Positions 45,763 to 54,206 of a stretch of DNA of 64,000 nucleotides are shown piece after piece. Source of the DNA: Echinicola pacifica DSM 19836 (GTDB lineage: Bacteria; Bacteroidota; Bacteroidia; Cytophagales; Cyclobacteriaceae). The stretch spans positions 117,635 through 181,634 of the forward strand of contig NZ_KB890754.1 of the NCBI RefSeq assembly GCF_000373245.1, given 5' to 3'. Made by a program: the position numbers and the translations under genes. Below the pieces are notes generated by a model. It did no database searches. It was given only the letters and a program-made list of their open reading frames with translations, and was not told the DNA's origin. The first letter of the stretch is position 1. Every line of letters begins with the position of its first letter.

Positions 45763-46875
45763 TCAGGCTAGGCTATATTTTTTACCCGGTAGGGCTTTTA
45801 TCACTCCTTGAAATTCCAGGTTGAGCAGGAGTGAAGCTAATTCAGAAACAGGAAGTTGACTTTGCCAGCCTAATTGATCGATTTGAATGGTGGTATTTTC
45901 TTTTATAAGGGTCAATAGCTGCTGTTCTGGTTCGGAAAATTGACTGAGATCTAAGCTTTGTTTTATAGGTTCCTCGTTTGCTTCGGTCCATGATAGGGCC
46001 TCTTTGATGTCTCTACTTCCGGTATAGATGGCTGCTTTCATCCCGCGAATTAGGTTATTGCAGCCCTCACTATAGATGTTTTGTAAGTTGCCAGGAACGG
46101 CAAATACCTCCCGATTATAGCTATACGCAATTTCGGCGGTGATCAAGGCACCTCCTTTTTTGGCTGCTTCCACCACGATCAAAGCATCGGATAGAGCGGC
46201 GATAATTCGGTTTCTTGCAGGGAAATTATTGGGATTCATCACCGTTCCTATGGGGTATTCAGAGATCAGTCCTCCCTGTTCGCAGAGGCTCATGGCGGTG
46301 ACCTTATGTGCTGCGGGGTAGATTCCTTCCAGGCTATTGCCCAATACCGCGATGGTGGGAAGCTCGTACTCCAGGGCTGCCCGGTGGGCAGCTATATCCA
46401 CGCCATAGGCCAGTCCACTGATAATAGTGGGGCCATAAGGGCTTAATTCTTCGACAATTTTTCGGGTGATGGTTTTGCCGTATTCGGAGGCATTCCGAGT
46501 CCCCACGATCCCCACGGTTCTGGAAGAGTTTAGGTCTATATTGCCTTTGCTGTAAAATATAATTGGTGAATCGGCAAATGACTTTAGCCGTTCAGGATAG
46601 TCCGCATCAAGGTAGGAGTGGAGGCGAATAGCATGCTTTCTGCATTCCTCCAGGATTAGGCTGGCCTTCTGGACCAGCTTTTCCTCATGTTTGCGCTCTG
46701 CGAGTAGCTTGGGGCCGATGCCAGGAATCTTGGCGGCTTTTCCGGCAGGCATACGGAAGAATTCCCCGGGGCCTCCGCAGTAGCTAATGATGTTTTTTAT
46801 TCCTTGGGAGCCCAATTGAGGAATCAGACTTAGGGCTAAGCTGTAAAGTAAAAATTGATCATTGTTCTTTTGCAT
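45763..46875 (-). CDS. dprA: DNA-processing protein DprA
   Basis: 370 residues. N-terminal helical/SAM-like domain (LIPQLGSQGIKNIISYCGGP ... IPGIGPKLL). Central Rossmann-type DNA-binding domain with VGIVGTRNASEYG, TIISGLAYGVDIAAH, AVLGNSLEGIYPAAH, NFPARNRIIAALSDALIVVEA and AEIAYSYNREVFAVPG. A short winged helix lies at the C-terminus (QQLLTLIKEN ... LEFQGVIKALPGKKY). DprA loads RecA on incoming single strands during natural transformation. Its start overlaps the MerR gene, so both are translated from one message. Confidence 0.94.
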   Translation of the reverse strand: MQKNNDQFLLYSLALSLIPQLGSQGIKNIISYCGGPGEFFRMPAGKAAKIPGIGPKLLAERKHEEKLVQKASLILEECRKHAIRLHSYLDADYPERLKSFADSPIIFYSKGNIDLNSSRTVGIVGTRNASEYGKTITRKIVEELSPYGPTIISGLAYGVDIAAHRAALEYELPTIAVLGNSLEGIYPAAHKVTAMSLCEQGGLISEYPIGTVMNPNNFPARNRIIAALSDALIVVEAAKKGGALITAEIAYSYNREVFAVPGNLQNIYSEGCNNLIRGMKAAIYTGSRDIKEALSWTEANEEPIKQSLDLSQFSEPEQQLLTLIKENTTIQIDQLGWQSQLPVSELASLLLNLEFQGVIKALPGKKYSLA

Positions 46876-47209
46876 GAATATTGTCCCGGATTTCTACCAA
46901 AAAAGTCCTGATTTCCTTCAATCTATTTACCATCCCCGCTTTATCAGATACTTCGTATTGATCCTTTTGGATAATATCCTGTGCTCCCTGTAAGGTGTAC
47001 CCTTTTTCCTTCACCAAGTGAAATATCAAACCGATTTTTTCGATGTCCTCTTTGGTGAAACGTCTATTGCCTTTTTTATCCTTTTTGGGCTTGATGATTT
47101 CAAATTCCCCCTCCCAATACCGAATTAGTGAGGTGGCTACCCCAAACATCTCGGCTACTTCTCCAATGGAAAAATACTTTTTCTCGATTTCTCTTTCTTT
47201 ATACGGCAC
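46859..47209 (-). CDS. MerR family transcriptional regulator
   Basis: 116 residues from a GTG at 47209, preferred because relatives start MPYKEREIEKKYFSIGE; a TTG at 47230 would add seven residues. The helix-turn-helix is at about 16-35 (SIGEVAEMFGVATSLIRYWE), followed by the wing (KKGNRRFTKEDIEKI) and a short C-terminal helix. It has no effector-binding cysteines, so the signal is unknown. It overlaps dprA by 17 bases, an arrangement that recurs in Bacteroidota. Confidence 0.85.
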   Translation of the reverse strand: MPYKEREIEKKYFSIGEVAEMFGVATSLIRYWEGEFEIIKPKKDKKGNRRFTKEDIEKIGLIFHLVKEKGYTLQGAQDIIQKDQYEVSDKAGMVNRLKEIRTFLVEIRDNIHAKEQ

Positions 47210-47397
47210 AGCTTGAAAATTTAAATTCAAAATAACGAATTTTGAACTAAGATGACAATGTAAAAATGGTATTTAGTGTCAGATTATCTTCATTAGGTAC
47301 TTTCTCCCAATAAGTGGCAAGAACTTATGGGATTAAGGATGAATTTTGAGGATGAAATGGATCTCCTAAGCTACAGCCAAGTATAAAAAGTATTGCT

Positions 47398-47430
47398 AAA
47401 AAAAATGTGCTGAGGTATTCCCCAGCACAT
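47398..47430 (-). terminator. Terminator at the end of the arginine cluster
   Basis: Arms ATGTGCTG and CAGCACAT with inner GG/CC pairs; an A8 run on the plus-strand side becomes the T-run after argH. Confidence 0.75.
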
Positions 47431-47484
47431 TCCTATTCTTCTTAGCTCCTCTGTGGCAGAGAAGCCAAAGTATAAGTTGTTTTA

Positions 47485-48819
47485 TTAATTGTTTAGCAAT
47501 TTTTCATAGCTGCTATCGATAGCGCTAAAGTCAAATTTGGCCAAAGCCTGGTCCATCTTAGCTTGAATTTCCGGCAGACATAATTGGCCAATACTTCCTT
47601 CATGGCTATGGTTTACGGTTTGCTCTGGCGAGAAGTCATCTTTTTCGATATCCAAGCCTACCTTTTTATAGGCATCGCGGAACGGCATTCCTTGAAGGAC
47701 AAGCTCATTGACTACTTCTACGCTGAAGAGGTGCTTATAAAATTTCTCTTGCAAAATGCCGGATTTCACCTCGATATGCTCCAGCATAAACTTGGTGATA
47801 TTCAGACAATCCTTAAGTTTCTCAAAATCGGGAAAGGTGGTTTCTTTTAATAGTTGCAGGTCACGGTGATACCCTGTGCTGGTATTGGTCATCTGCATCA
47901 TGAGATTTTGCGGGCCACTTTGGATCTGATTAGCTTTGGCACGGATCAGCTCAAACACATCCGGGTTTTTCTTATGAGGCATGATGCTAGAGCCAGTGGT
48001 GAGGTTATCAGGGAACTTCACGAATCCAAAATGCTGGTTCATGAAGATGATAATATCATCCGACAGCCTGTTGAGGGTTCCTGCAAGGCCCGCCATGGCG
48101 AAGGCGATCACTTTCTCGGTCTTTCCACGACCATTTTGAGCGTTGATTACATTATAGTGCATTTCCTTGAAACCCAGGAGCTTGGTGGTCATACTGCGGT
48201 TTAGCGGAAAGGAGGAGCCAAATCCCGCGGCCGATCCGAGGGGATTGCGGTCCGCAAGATGATAAGCGGCAAGCCACAGCTCCATATCTTCAGCGATAGA
48301 CTCAGCTAAGGCGCCAAACCAAAGACCAAAAGAAGAAGGCATGGCCAGCTGAGTATGGGTATATCCTGGCATGAGGTCGCCCTTATGCTTCTCTGCTAAA
48401 CTGATCAACAGATCAAAAAGCCCTTTAGCCGCATCCAGTACCTCCCGAATCTCTGATCGATAATACAGTTTCAAATCAACTGCCACCTGATCATTTCTGG
48501 ATCTTCCACTATGAAGCTTTTTGCCCACGTCACCGTAGCGCTCGGTGAGTAAGAATTCCACCTGAGAATGGACATCTTCCACTCCGGGGTCAATACTGAA
48601 TTTCCCCTCGAGGATTTCTTGATAGATTTCCTTTAGGCCTGCTTTTAAGGTCTGGAGTTCCTCCCGAGTCAGCAGGCCAATACTTTCTAGCATGGTGGCA
48701 TGAGCCAAGGATCCCAGCACGTCAAAAGGCGCTAGGACTATATCAAACTCGGGGTCTCTACCGATGGTAAATTGCTCTACTTCTTTAGTATTCGTGGTGT
48801 TTTTTTGCCAAAGTTTCAT
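47485..48819 (-). CDS. argH: Argininosuccinate lyase
   Basis: 444 residues of the fumarase/aspartase superfamily. The signature loop TTGSSIMPHKKNPD is complete, and LHSGRSRNDQVAVDLKL, MPGYTHTQLAMPSSFG and NPLGSAAGFGSSFPLNR are present. It splits argininosuccinate into arginine and fumarate, the last step of the pathway. It is the last gene of the arginine cluster. A 246-base gap separates it from argE, holding a 26-nt dyad immediately before this start. Confidence 0.95.
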   Translation of the reverse strand: MKLWQKNTTNTKEVEQFTIGRDPEFDIVLAPFDVLGSLAHATMLESIGLLTREELQTLKAGLKEIYQEILEGKFSIDPGVEDVHSQVEFLLTERYGDVGKKLHSGRSRNDQVAVDLKLYYRSEIREVLDAAKGLFDLLISLAEKHKGDLMPGYTHTQLAMPSSFGLWFGALAESIAEDMELWLAAYHLADRNPLGSAAGFGSSFPLNRSMTTKLLGFKEMHYNVINAQNGRGKTEKVIAFAMAGLAGTLNRLSDDIIIFMNQHFGFVKFPDNLTTGSSIMPHKKNPDVFELIRAKANQIQSGPQNLMMQMTNTSTGYHRDLQLLKETTFPDFEKLKDCLNITKFMLEHIEVKSGILQEKFYKHLFSVEVVNELVLQGMPFRDAYKKVGLDIEKDDFSPEQTVNHSHEGSIGQLCLPEIQAKMDQALAKFDFSAIDSSYEKLLNN

Positions 48820-48836
48820 GGTAATCGTCTTGTATT

Positions 48837-48862
48837 CCTATTTATAGATATCGATAAATAGG
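48837..48862. promoter_or_regulatory. 26-nt dyad upstream of argH
   Basis: CCTATTTAT-AGATATCG-ATAAATAGG: 9-bp perfect arms plus a GATATC core, 24 of 26 positions symmetric, 18-43 bases before the argH start codon. It could be an operator or a hairpin in the argH leader. Confidence 0.5.
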
Positions 48863-48893
48863 CCTGAGTTTTTAGAATCGAATTAATTTTATT

Positions 48894-48912
48894 CTGCTGG
48901 TTTATCCAGCAG
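48894..48912 (-). other. Small hairpin in the argE-argH gap
   Basis: Perfect 7-bp stem (CTGCTGG-TTTAT-CCAGCAG) without a T-run. May be part of an untranslated leader. Confidence 0.35.
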
Positions 48913-49065
48913 TCAGCTGCCAGTCCCCAAGCGCTATTTCCGTCAAATAGTAGCCTTTTATAGTCCTGGTATAGGCGGATGAATTTACGTAATTAATTTT
49001 TTATAGTACTTCAATCATGATTTTTCTATAGGTACCATTGAGATAGCGATCTAATAATCAAATGA

Positions 49066-50133
49066 TTACGGATTAAATTTTGAGCTATAAGCTTCAAGGA
49101 TCTCTACGTACTTTTCGATTCCTTGATTGATTTCTTCCACATAAATGAACTCATCTGGAGTATGAGATCGGGCGGAGTCCCCAGGTCCAATTTTGACGGA
49201 AGGGAAGGGAATCAGAGCTTGGTCAGATAGTGTGGGGCTGCCATAGCAGGATAGTTTCAGCGCCTCTATCGTGGACCAAAAGGTATGATCTTGGGGCAAA
49301 GCAGAAGAATTCAGCCTCATGGATCGTGGCTGCAGAGTGGCGTCCAATAAAGTCTCCAACTCAGCCAATGCTTCCTGGAGCGTATAGCTATCCGTGACCC
49401 TTACATCCAAGGTATAAGTACAGGTGTCTGGAACGACATTGTGCTGAGACCCCGCCTGGATGATGGTGGCTGAGACTTTTGACTTGCCAAGGTATTCTGA
49501 TACCCGTTTGAATTGGTACTCCTTTATTTTATTTAAGTCAGGCAAGGCTTGATATAAGGCGTTGATGCCTTCTTCTCTGGCGGCATGGCCTGCTTTGCCT
49601 TTTACGGTGGCATCGATTACCATCAGGCCTTTTTCTGCAACTGCCACGTCCAGCAAAGTGGGCTCACCCACGATGGCCAGCATTAGGTCTGGCAGCTCAG
49701 GAAGAAGGCTCGCTATGCCATTCTTTCCGCTTATTTCTTCCTCAGCGGTCGCCGCCAATATTAGATTGAAAGGTAATGGTTTATCGTAGAAGTGGATGAA
49801 GCTGGCAATGAGACTTACCAGGCAGCCGCCTGCGTCATTGCTGCCAAGTCCATAAAGCTTGCCCTCTTCCACGATAGCCTGAAATGGATCCTTGGTATAT
49901 CCGTTGTTTGGCTTTACTGTATCATGGTGGGAGTTTAGCAATAGGCTGGGTAGCGAAGGGTCAAAATGCTTGTTCTTTGCCCATATATTATTCTGATGCC
50001 TATTTACCGAAATCCCTTTTTGGCGGAGGTAATCCTCTATTAGCTGCGCGGTGGCCGCTTCCTCGCGACTGAGGGATGGGGTTTCTATTAACTGCTTGAG
50101 AAGGTCTAAAGCTTCTTCTTTTAGCTTGTTCAT
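49066..50133 (-). CDS. argE: M20 family deacylase of arginine synthesis (N-acyl-ornithine/citrulline deacylase)
   Basis: 355 residues. Metal ligands of M20 peptidases are visible: LNSHHDTVKP (His, Asp), GLGSNDAGGCL (Asp), and the Glu-Glu pair in ATAEEEISGKNG. The dimerisation domain follows (GKAGHAAREEGINALY), then the final His region (GDSARSHTPDE). With a carbamoyltransferase that acts on N-acylornithine, this enzyme should remove the acyl group from N-acylcitrulline to give citrulline, rather than act on acetylornithine as in E. coli. It is separated from argB by a terminator-like hairpin. Confidence 0.86.
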   Translation of the reverse strand: MNKLKEEALDLLKQLIETPSLSREEAATAQLIEDYLRQKGISVNRHQNNIWAKNKHFDPSLPSLLLNSHHDTVKPNNGYTKDPFQAIVEEGKLYGLGSNDAGGCLVSLIASFIHFYDKPLPFNLILAATAEEEISGKNGIASLLPELPDLMLAIVGEPTLLDVAVAEKGLMVIDATVKGKAGHAAREEGINALYQALPDLNKIKEYQFKRVSEYLGKSKVSATIIQAGSQHNVVPDTCTYTLDVRVTDSYTLQEALAELETLLDATLQPRSMRLNSSALPQDHTFWSTIEALKLSCYGSPTLSDQALIPFPSVKIGPGDSARSHTPDEFIYVEEINQGIEKYVEILEAYSSKFNP

Positions 50134-50152
50134 CGAATATCCAGGATTATTT

Positions 50153-50192
50153 AAAAAAAGTCCTGTCTGAAATAGGGCTGCAGGCAGGACTT
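50153..50192 (-). terminator. Internal terminator between argB and argE
   Basis: A 12-bp stem (AAGTCCTGTCTG / CAGGCAGGACTT, one G-U pair), 11-nt loop, followed on the minus strand by T7. It has full intrinsic-terminator features inside the cluster. Confidence 0.85.
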
Positions 50193-50223
50193 CAATAGGT
50201 TTATAATGAAATAAATGGGAGGA

Positions 50224-51024
50224 TCAATATAGATCGTAGCGATGCCTCTCGATATTGGTACCTGACTTCATGCCCTTGGAGGCCAAAATCAGGTTTTCAG
50301 CTTTGCCTATCCAGACATTGCTCACCCCTCTCTGGAGTGCACTGAAGGCATTATCTAACTTTGGTATCATCCCCGAATGAATTACATTATCTCTTTTTAG
50401 CTCATCATAGATGTCCTCATTGATCTTTGGGACCAGCGAGTCTTCATTGTTTTCATCAATGAGAACGCCTGCTTTATTGAAGCAGAAATATAGTTTCACC
50501 GTATGCTTATGCGCCAGGGAAGTAGCCAGTTCAGAGGCGATGGTATCTGCATTAGTATTCAGAAGGTTGCCTTTTCGATCATGAGTGATAGGAGAAAATA
50601 CAGGAATGATGCCTTGACTAATTATTCCCTCCAATAATTCAGTGTCGATTTCTTTCACATCTCCGACAAATCCATAGTCTATCTTTGCCACCGGTCTTTT
50701 GGCGGAGCGTATGAGATTTCCATCTGCGCCGGTGAAACCCATCGCATTTTGCTCTAAGCGCTGGAGTTTAGCGACGATTTTTTTATTGATAAGGCCTGCA
50801 TAGACCATGGTGACAATGTCGAGTGTTGGCTCGTCGGTGATCCTGCGGCCGTCCACCATATTGGCTTGAATGCCCATGGATTCACCTATTTTTGATGCCA
50901 TTACGCCACCGCCATGGACTAGGATTTTTTTACCTTCCAGACGGGCAAATAGCAAAAGAAAGTCCTCCAATTTCTCAGGATTGTCGATGACATTTCCTCC
51001 TATTTTTACAATGCTGATATTCAT
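50224..51024 (-). CDS. argB: N-acylglutamate kinase (acetylglutamate kinase family)
   Basis: 266 residues of the amino-acid kinase family: IVKIGGNVIDNPE, LVHGGGVMASKIGESMGI, VDGRRITDEPTLDIV, NTNADTIASELATSLA and HSGMIPKLDNAFSAL. It phosphorylates N-acetylglutamate or, if the pathway is succinylated, N-succinylglutamate, using ATP. It lacks the N-terminal helix of arginine-inhibited hexameric kinases, so it is probably the dimeric, arginine-insensitive form. It starts 37 bases after argF'. Confidence 0.93.
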   Translation of the reverse strand: MNISIVKIGGNVIDNPEKLEDFLLLFARLEGKKILVHGGGVMASKIGESMGIQANMVDGRRITDEPTLDIVTMVYAGLINKKIVAKLQRLEQNAMGFTGADGNLIRSAKRPVAKIDYGFVGDVKEIDTELLEGIISQGIIPVFSPITHDRKGNLLNTNADTIASELATSLAHKHTVKLYFCFNKAGVLIDENNEDSLVPKINEDIYDELKRDNVIHSGMIPKLDNAFSALQRGVSNVWIGKAENLILASKGMKSGTNIERHRYDLY

Positions 51025-51061
51025 ATGGGTTGATGGGTTAGGGTCAAAAGCACTTGGTTAT

Positions 51062-52003
51062 TTATCTCAGTATTTCACTGATAGCAGCTTGGGCAGCGTA
51101 GATTCGGTTGTTTGCCTGATGCTGTACCAGACTTCGGGGGCTGTCAAGGATCTCATCGGAGAGCTCGACATTTCTTCGTACTGGCAGGCAATGCATCACC
51201 TTCGCATTGGGGGCTTTTAGGAGCTTCTGCTCTGTAAGCATCCATGATTCATCAGTGCGAAGGATTTTACCATATTCATTGAAAGCAGACCAGTTTTTAA
51301 CATAGACAAAATCCGCATCTGCCAGGGCTTTTTCCTGATCATATTCTATGGTCGCCCCTTTAGTAAATCGCTCATCCAGCTCATAGCCTTCAGGGTGAGT
51401 GATGGTGACTTCATGTCCACATCCTATCGCCCATTCGGAGAAGGAATTGGCCACCGCATGGGGGATAGCTTTGATATGAGGCGCCCAGGTGAGCACCACT
51501 TTTGGCTTAGGCTTGGATTTTAGCTCTTCTATCGTCACCATATCAGCCAAACTCTGCAGTGGATGCCGGATGGCACTTTCCAGACTGATTAGCGGCAGGC
51601 CGCTGTGTTTTATAAATTGATGTAGGATAAAATCCTCACTATCTTCAGATTTATTGGTCAGGGAAGGGAAGGCTCGCAGAGCGAGAATATCAAAATAACT
51701 TCCAAGTACACCCGCTGCGTCCTTGATATGCTCGACCTTACCTTGATTCATAATTGCCCCATCTTCCATCTCCAGCGCCCAGCTTTCCTTGTCCATATTG
51801 AGGACGATCGCTTCCATCCCTAGGTTGGAAGCGGCGATTTGGGTACTGATCCGCGTTCTTAAACTTGGATTTAGAAATAGCAATCCAATTCGTTTTCCCT
51901 GGCCAAGGGTCTTGTCCAATAAGGGATTTTCTTTGTATTCTAATGCCTTCTGAATTAAGGTGTCGGCCAGTTGTTTATTTTCAAATTGGGTGTAATATTT
52001 CAT
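51062..52003 (-). CDS. argF': N-acylornithine carbamoyltransferase, predicted N-succinylornithine type
   Basis: 313 residues, close in my recollection to the Bacteroides fragilis N-succinylornithine carbamoyltransferase throughout: LFLNPSLRTRIST (carbamoyl-phosphate site), FIKHSGLPLISLESAIRHPLQSLAD, VVLTWAPHIKAIPHAVANSF, ITHPEGYELD, FVYVKNW and MHCLPVRRN. Ordinary ornithine carbamoyltransferases lack these. The residue that separates N-acetyl (Glu92 in Xanthomonas) from N-succinyl (Pro90 in Bacteroides) enzymes is Val90 here (NQGKVEHIKDA; codon at 51734-51736). The reaction makes N-acylcitrulline from N-acylornithine and carbamoyl phosphate. Confidence 0.92.
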   Translation of the reverse strand: MKYYTQFENKQLADTLIQKALEYKENPLLDKTLGQGKRIGLLFLNPSLRTRISTQIAASNLGMEAIVLNMDKESWALEMEDGAIMNQGKVEHIKDAAGVLGSYFDILALRAFPSLTNKSEDSEDFILHQFIKHSGLPLISLESAIRHPLQSLADMVTIEELKSKPKPKVVLTWAPHIKAIPHAVANSFSEWAIGCGHEVTITHPEGYELDERFTKGATIEYDQEKALADADFVYVKNWSAFNEYGKILRTDESWMLTEQKLLKAPNAKVMHCLPVRRNVELSDEILDSPRSLVQHQANNRIYAAQAAISEILR

Positions 52004-52076
52004 TGTTTATAAATGGTTTTGATATGCCAGGAGGCAATAAAGACACAAGGATTTTGGTTTTTACTCTTAAGAATTA

Positions 52077-53225
52077 TTATGCAGTTGACTTCTGTAACTT
52101 TAGCACTTCCTTAAGTTTTTCCAGGAATAAGGTTAAATCACTGGTTTCGATATTCAGGGGAGGGAGCAGACGAATGGTGTTTTTGCCAGCGGAGCTTCCT
52201 GTGAATATTTTATGCTCATGAATCAGGGCGGAGCGAACTGGCGCCGCAGGGACATCCATATCAAAGCCTATCATCAGACCCTTTCCACGAACAGCGGTTA
52301 CCCCTTCGATTGTGGATAGTTCTTTCATGATCCATTCACCATTTTCTAGGGCTTTTTGCTCCAGCTGCTCTGACTCTATTACCTCCAATACTGCCAGGGC
52401 AGCAGCGCAGGCAAGGTGATTTCCACCGAAAGTGGTTCCCAATAGTCCATGGGAGGCTGTAAAATCCGGACTTATCAAAACTCCTCCTATTGGGTATCCA
52501 TTTCCCATGCCCTTAGCGATGGTGATAAGGTCAGGCTTTAAGTTTTCGACCCACTGGTGAGCGAAGAATTTGCCTGTACGGGCATAGCCTGACTGCACCT
52601 CGTCCAGGATTAATTTAGCATTATACTGCTTTGTGAGCTTTGCGAGGCCAGAAAGGAAAGCCGCATCTGGCACCTGAATACCACCTACGCCCTGGATGCC
52701 TTCTACGATGACCCCCGCTATATTCCCTTGAGACAGTTGCTTTTCTACTGCCTCCAGATCATTGAAAGGTAAAATATATACATGATCATGCTCATTGAAA
52801 GGAGCAATGATCTTGGGATTGTCCGTCAGCGCAACTGCTCCTGCAGTACGACCATGAAAGCCTTTGGTAAAACTTATGAAGCCCTTCTTTCCTGTATCGA
52901 AACTTGCTAGTTTAAGCGCGTTTTCATTGGCTTCCGCCCCTGAATTGCATAGGAAAAGATCATATTCAGAATAGCCAGAGACCTCCCCAAGCTTGCTGGC
53001 AAGTTCGGATTGAATAGGAATCTGAACCGAATTTGAATAAAAAGCGATATGATCCAACTGATTTTTGATTCTATTGGTAAAGTGCGGGTGGCTATGGCCA
53101 ATACTAATCACCGCATGACCTCCGTAGAGGTCCAGGTATTCGATGCCTTGCTCATCCCAAATTTTACTTCCGGCAGCTTTGAAAGGAGTTACATCGATCA
53201 GGGGATATACGTCAAATGGTTTCAT
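52077..53225 (-). CDS. argD: N-acylornithine aminotransferase
   Basis: 382 residues of class III PLP aminotransferases: DLYGGHAVISIGHSHPHF, LFLCNSGAEANENALKLA, FHGRTAGAVALTD, LILDEVQSGYARTGKFF and PLP Lys in TIAKGMGNGYPIGGV. It converts N-acylglutamate semialdehyde to N-acylornithine with glutamate as donor. It begins 12 bases after the argC stop on the same strand. Acetyl versus succinyl preference cannot be read directly. Confidence 0.93.
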   Translation of the reverse strand: MKPFDVYPLIDVTPFKAAGSKIWDEQGIEYLDLYGGHAVISIGHSHPHFTNRIKNQLDHIAFYSNSVQIPIQSELASKLGEVSGYSEYDLFLCNSGAEANENALKLASFDTGKKGFISFTKGFHGRTAGAVALTDNPKIIAPFNEHDHVYILPFNDLEAVEKQLSQGNIAGVIVEGIQGVGGIQVPDAAFLSGLAKLTKQYNAKLILDEVQSGYARTGKFFAHQWVENLKPDLITIAKGMGNGYPIGGVLISPDFTASHGLLGTTFGGNHLACAAALAVLEVIESEQLEQKALENGEWIMKELSTIEGVTAVRGKGLMIGFDMDVPAAPVRSALIHEHKIFTGSSAGKNTIRLLPPLNIETSDLTLFLEKLKEVLKLQKSTA

Positions 53226-53237
53226 GGTTTTTTGCTG

Positions 53238-54206
53238 TTAAAAAGCTAGGCTTTTAAGTTTTAATCCTTCTTTTTGGTCCAATCCAAAGGCCAGGTTATA
53301 GTTTTGTACTGCTTGTCCTGAAGCACCTTTGAGTAGGTTGTCTATAGCAGAATAGACGACCAGCTGTCCCCCTTCTTTTTTGAGGTGGACGATGCATTTA
53401 TTGGTGCTGACCACCTGTTTCAGGTCTATATCTCTTTCGGATACATGGGTGAAAGGTGCATCGGCATAGAAATCATGATAGATCTTATAGGCCGCCTCTA
53501 AGCTCCCTTCATATGGGAAATAAGAGGTGATCCATATTCCCCTGGAGAAGTTGCCACGATAGGGCACAAACATGAGGTTTTGATCGAAACCTTCCTGCAA
53601 TTGACCGAAGGTTTGTCCTATTTCTTTCAGGTGCTGGTGTGTAAATAACTTATAGACCGATACATTTTGGTTTCTTTCACTAAAATGAGTGGTTTCACTA
53701 AGTTTTTTGCCTGCGCCAGTGCTACCGGTTAGTCCGGTGATATGAATAGTGTCTTTGGCTAAGCCCGCAGCTACCGCGGGAACTAGGCCCAGCTGGATAG
53801 CCGTGGCAAAGCATCCGGGATTAGCGATGCGCTTGGCCCCTTTGGTTTTAGCCGCATTGATTTCAGGAAGACCGTAAAGAAAACCGTTTGACTCGTCCCG
53901 AAAGTCGGTACTCAGGTCAATGATGACAGTGTCTTTATTGAATTTATGCTCTTCCAGGAAGCTTTTAGCTTGCCCGTGGGGCAGCCCTAGAAATACCGCA
54001 TCTAAGCCCTCAGTGCTTACCTCATCGGTAAAGACCAGATCGGAATCTCCTATAAGGTCAGCATGTACTTCGTCGATTTTTTTGCCTTTTTGGCTGTTAC
54101 TATGTATATATACCAGCTCACAGGAAGGGTGATGCACCAATATACGGAGCAATTCTCCCCCTGTATAGCCAGCTGCGCCTATTACGGCAGTTTTGATCTT
54201 AGTCAT
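53238..54206 (-). CDS. argC: N-acyl-gamma-glutamyl-phosphate reductase
   Basis: 322 residues: IGAAGYTGGELLRILVHHP (NADP-binding loop), LGLPHGQAK, LSTDFRDES and the catalytic Cys in IANPGCFATAIQLGL, then TGLTGSTGAGKK and HQHLKEIGQ. It reduces N-acylglutamyl phosphate to the semialdehyde with NADPH. Its start overlaps the end of argG by 8 bases, so the two are translationally coupled. Confidence 0.95.
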   Translation of the reverse strand: MTKIKTAVIGAAGYTGGELLRILVHHPSCELVYIHSNSQKGKKIDEVHADLIGDSDLVFTDEVSTEGLDAVFLGLPHGQAKSFLEEHKFNKDTVIIDLSTDFRDESNGFLYGLPEINAAKTKGAKRIANPGCFATAIQLGLVPAVAAGLAKDTIHITGLTGSTGAGKKLSETTHFSERNQNVSVYKLFTHQHLKEIGQTFGQLQEGFDQNLMFVPYRGNFSRGIWITSYFPYEGSLEAAYKIYHDFYADAPFTHVSERDIDLKQVVSTNKCIVHLKKEGGQLVVYSAIDNLLKGASGQAVQNYNLAFGLDQKEGLKLKSLAF

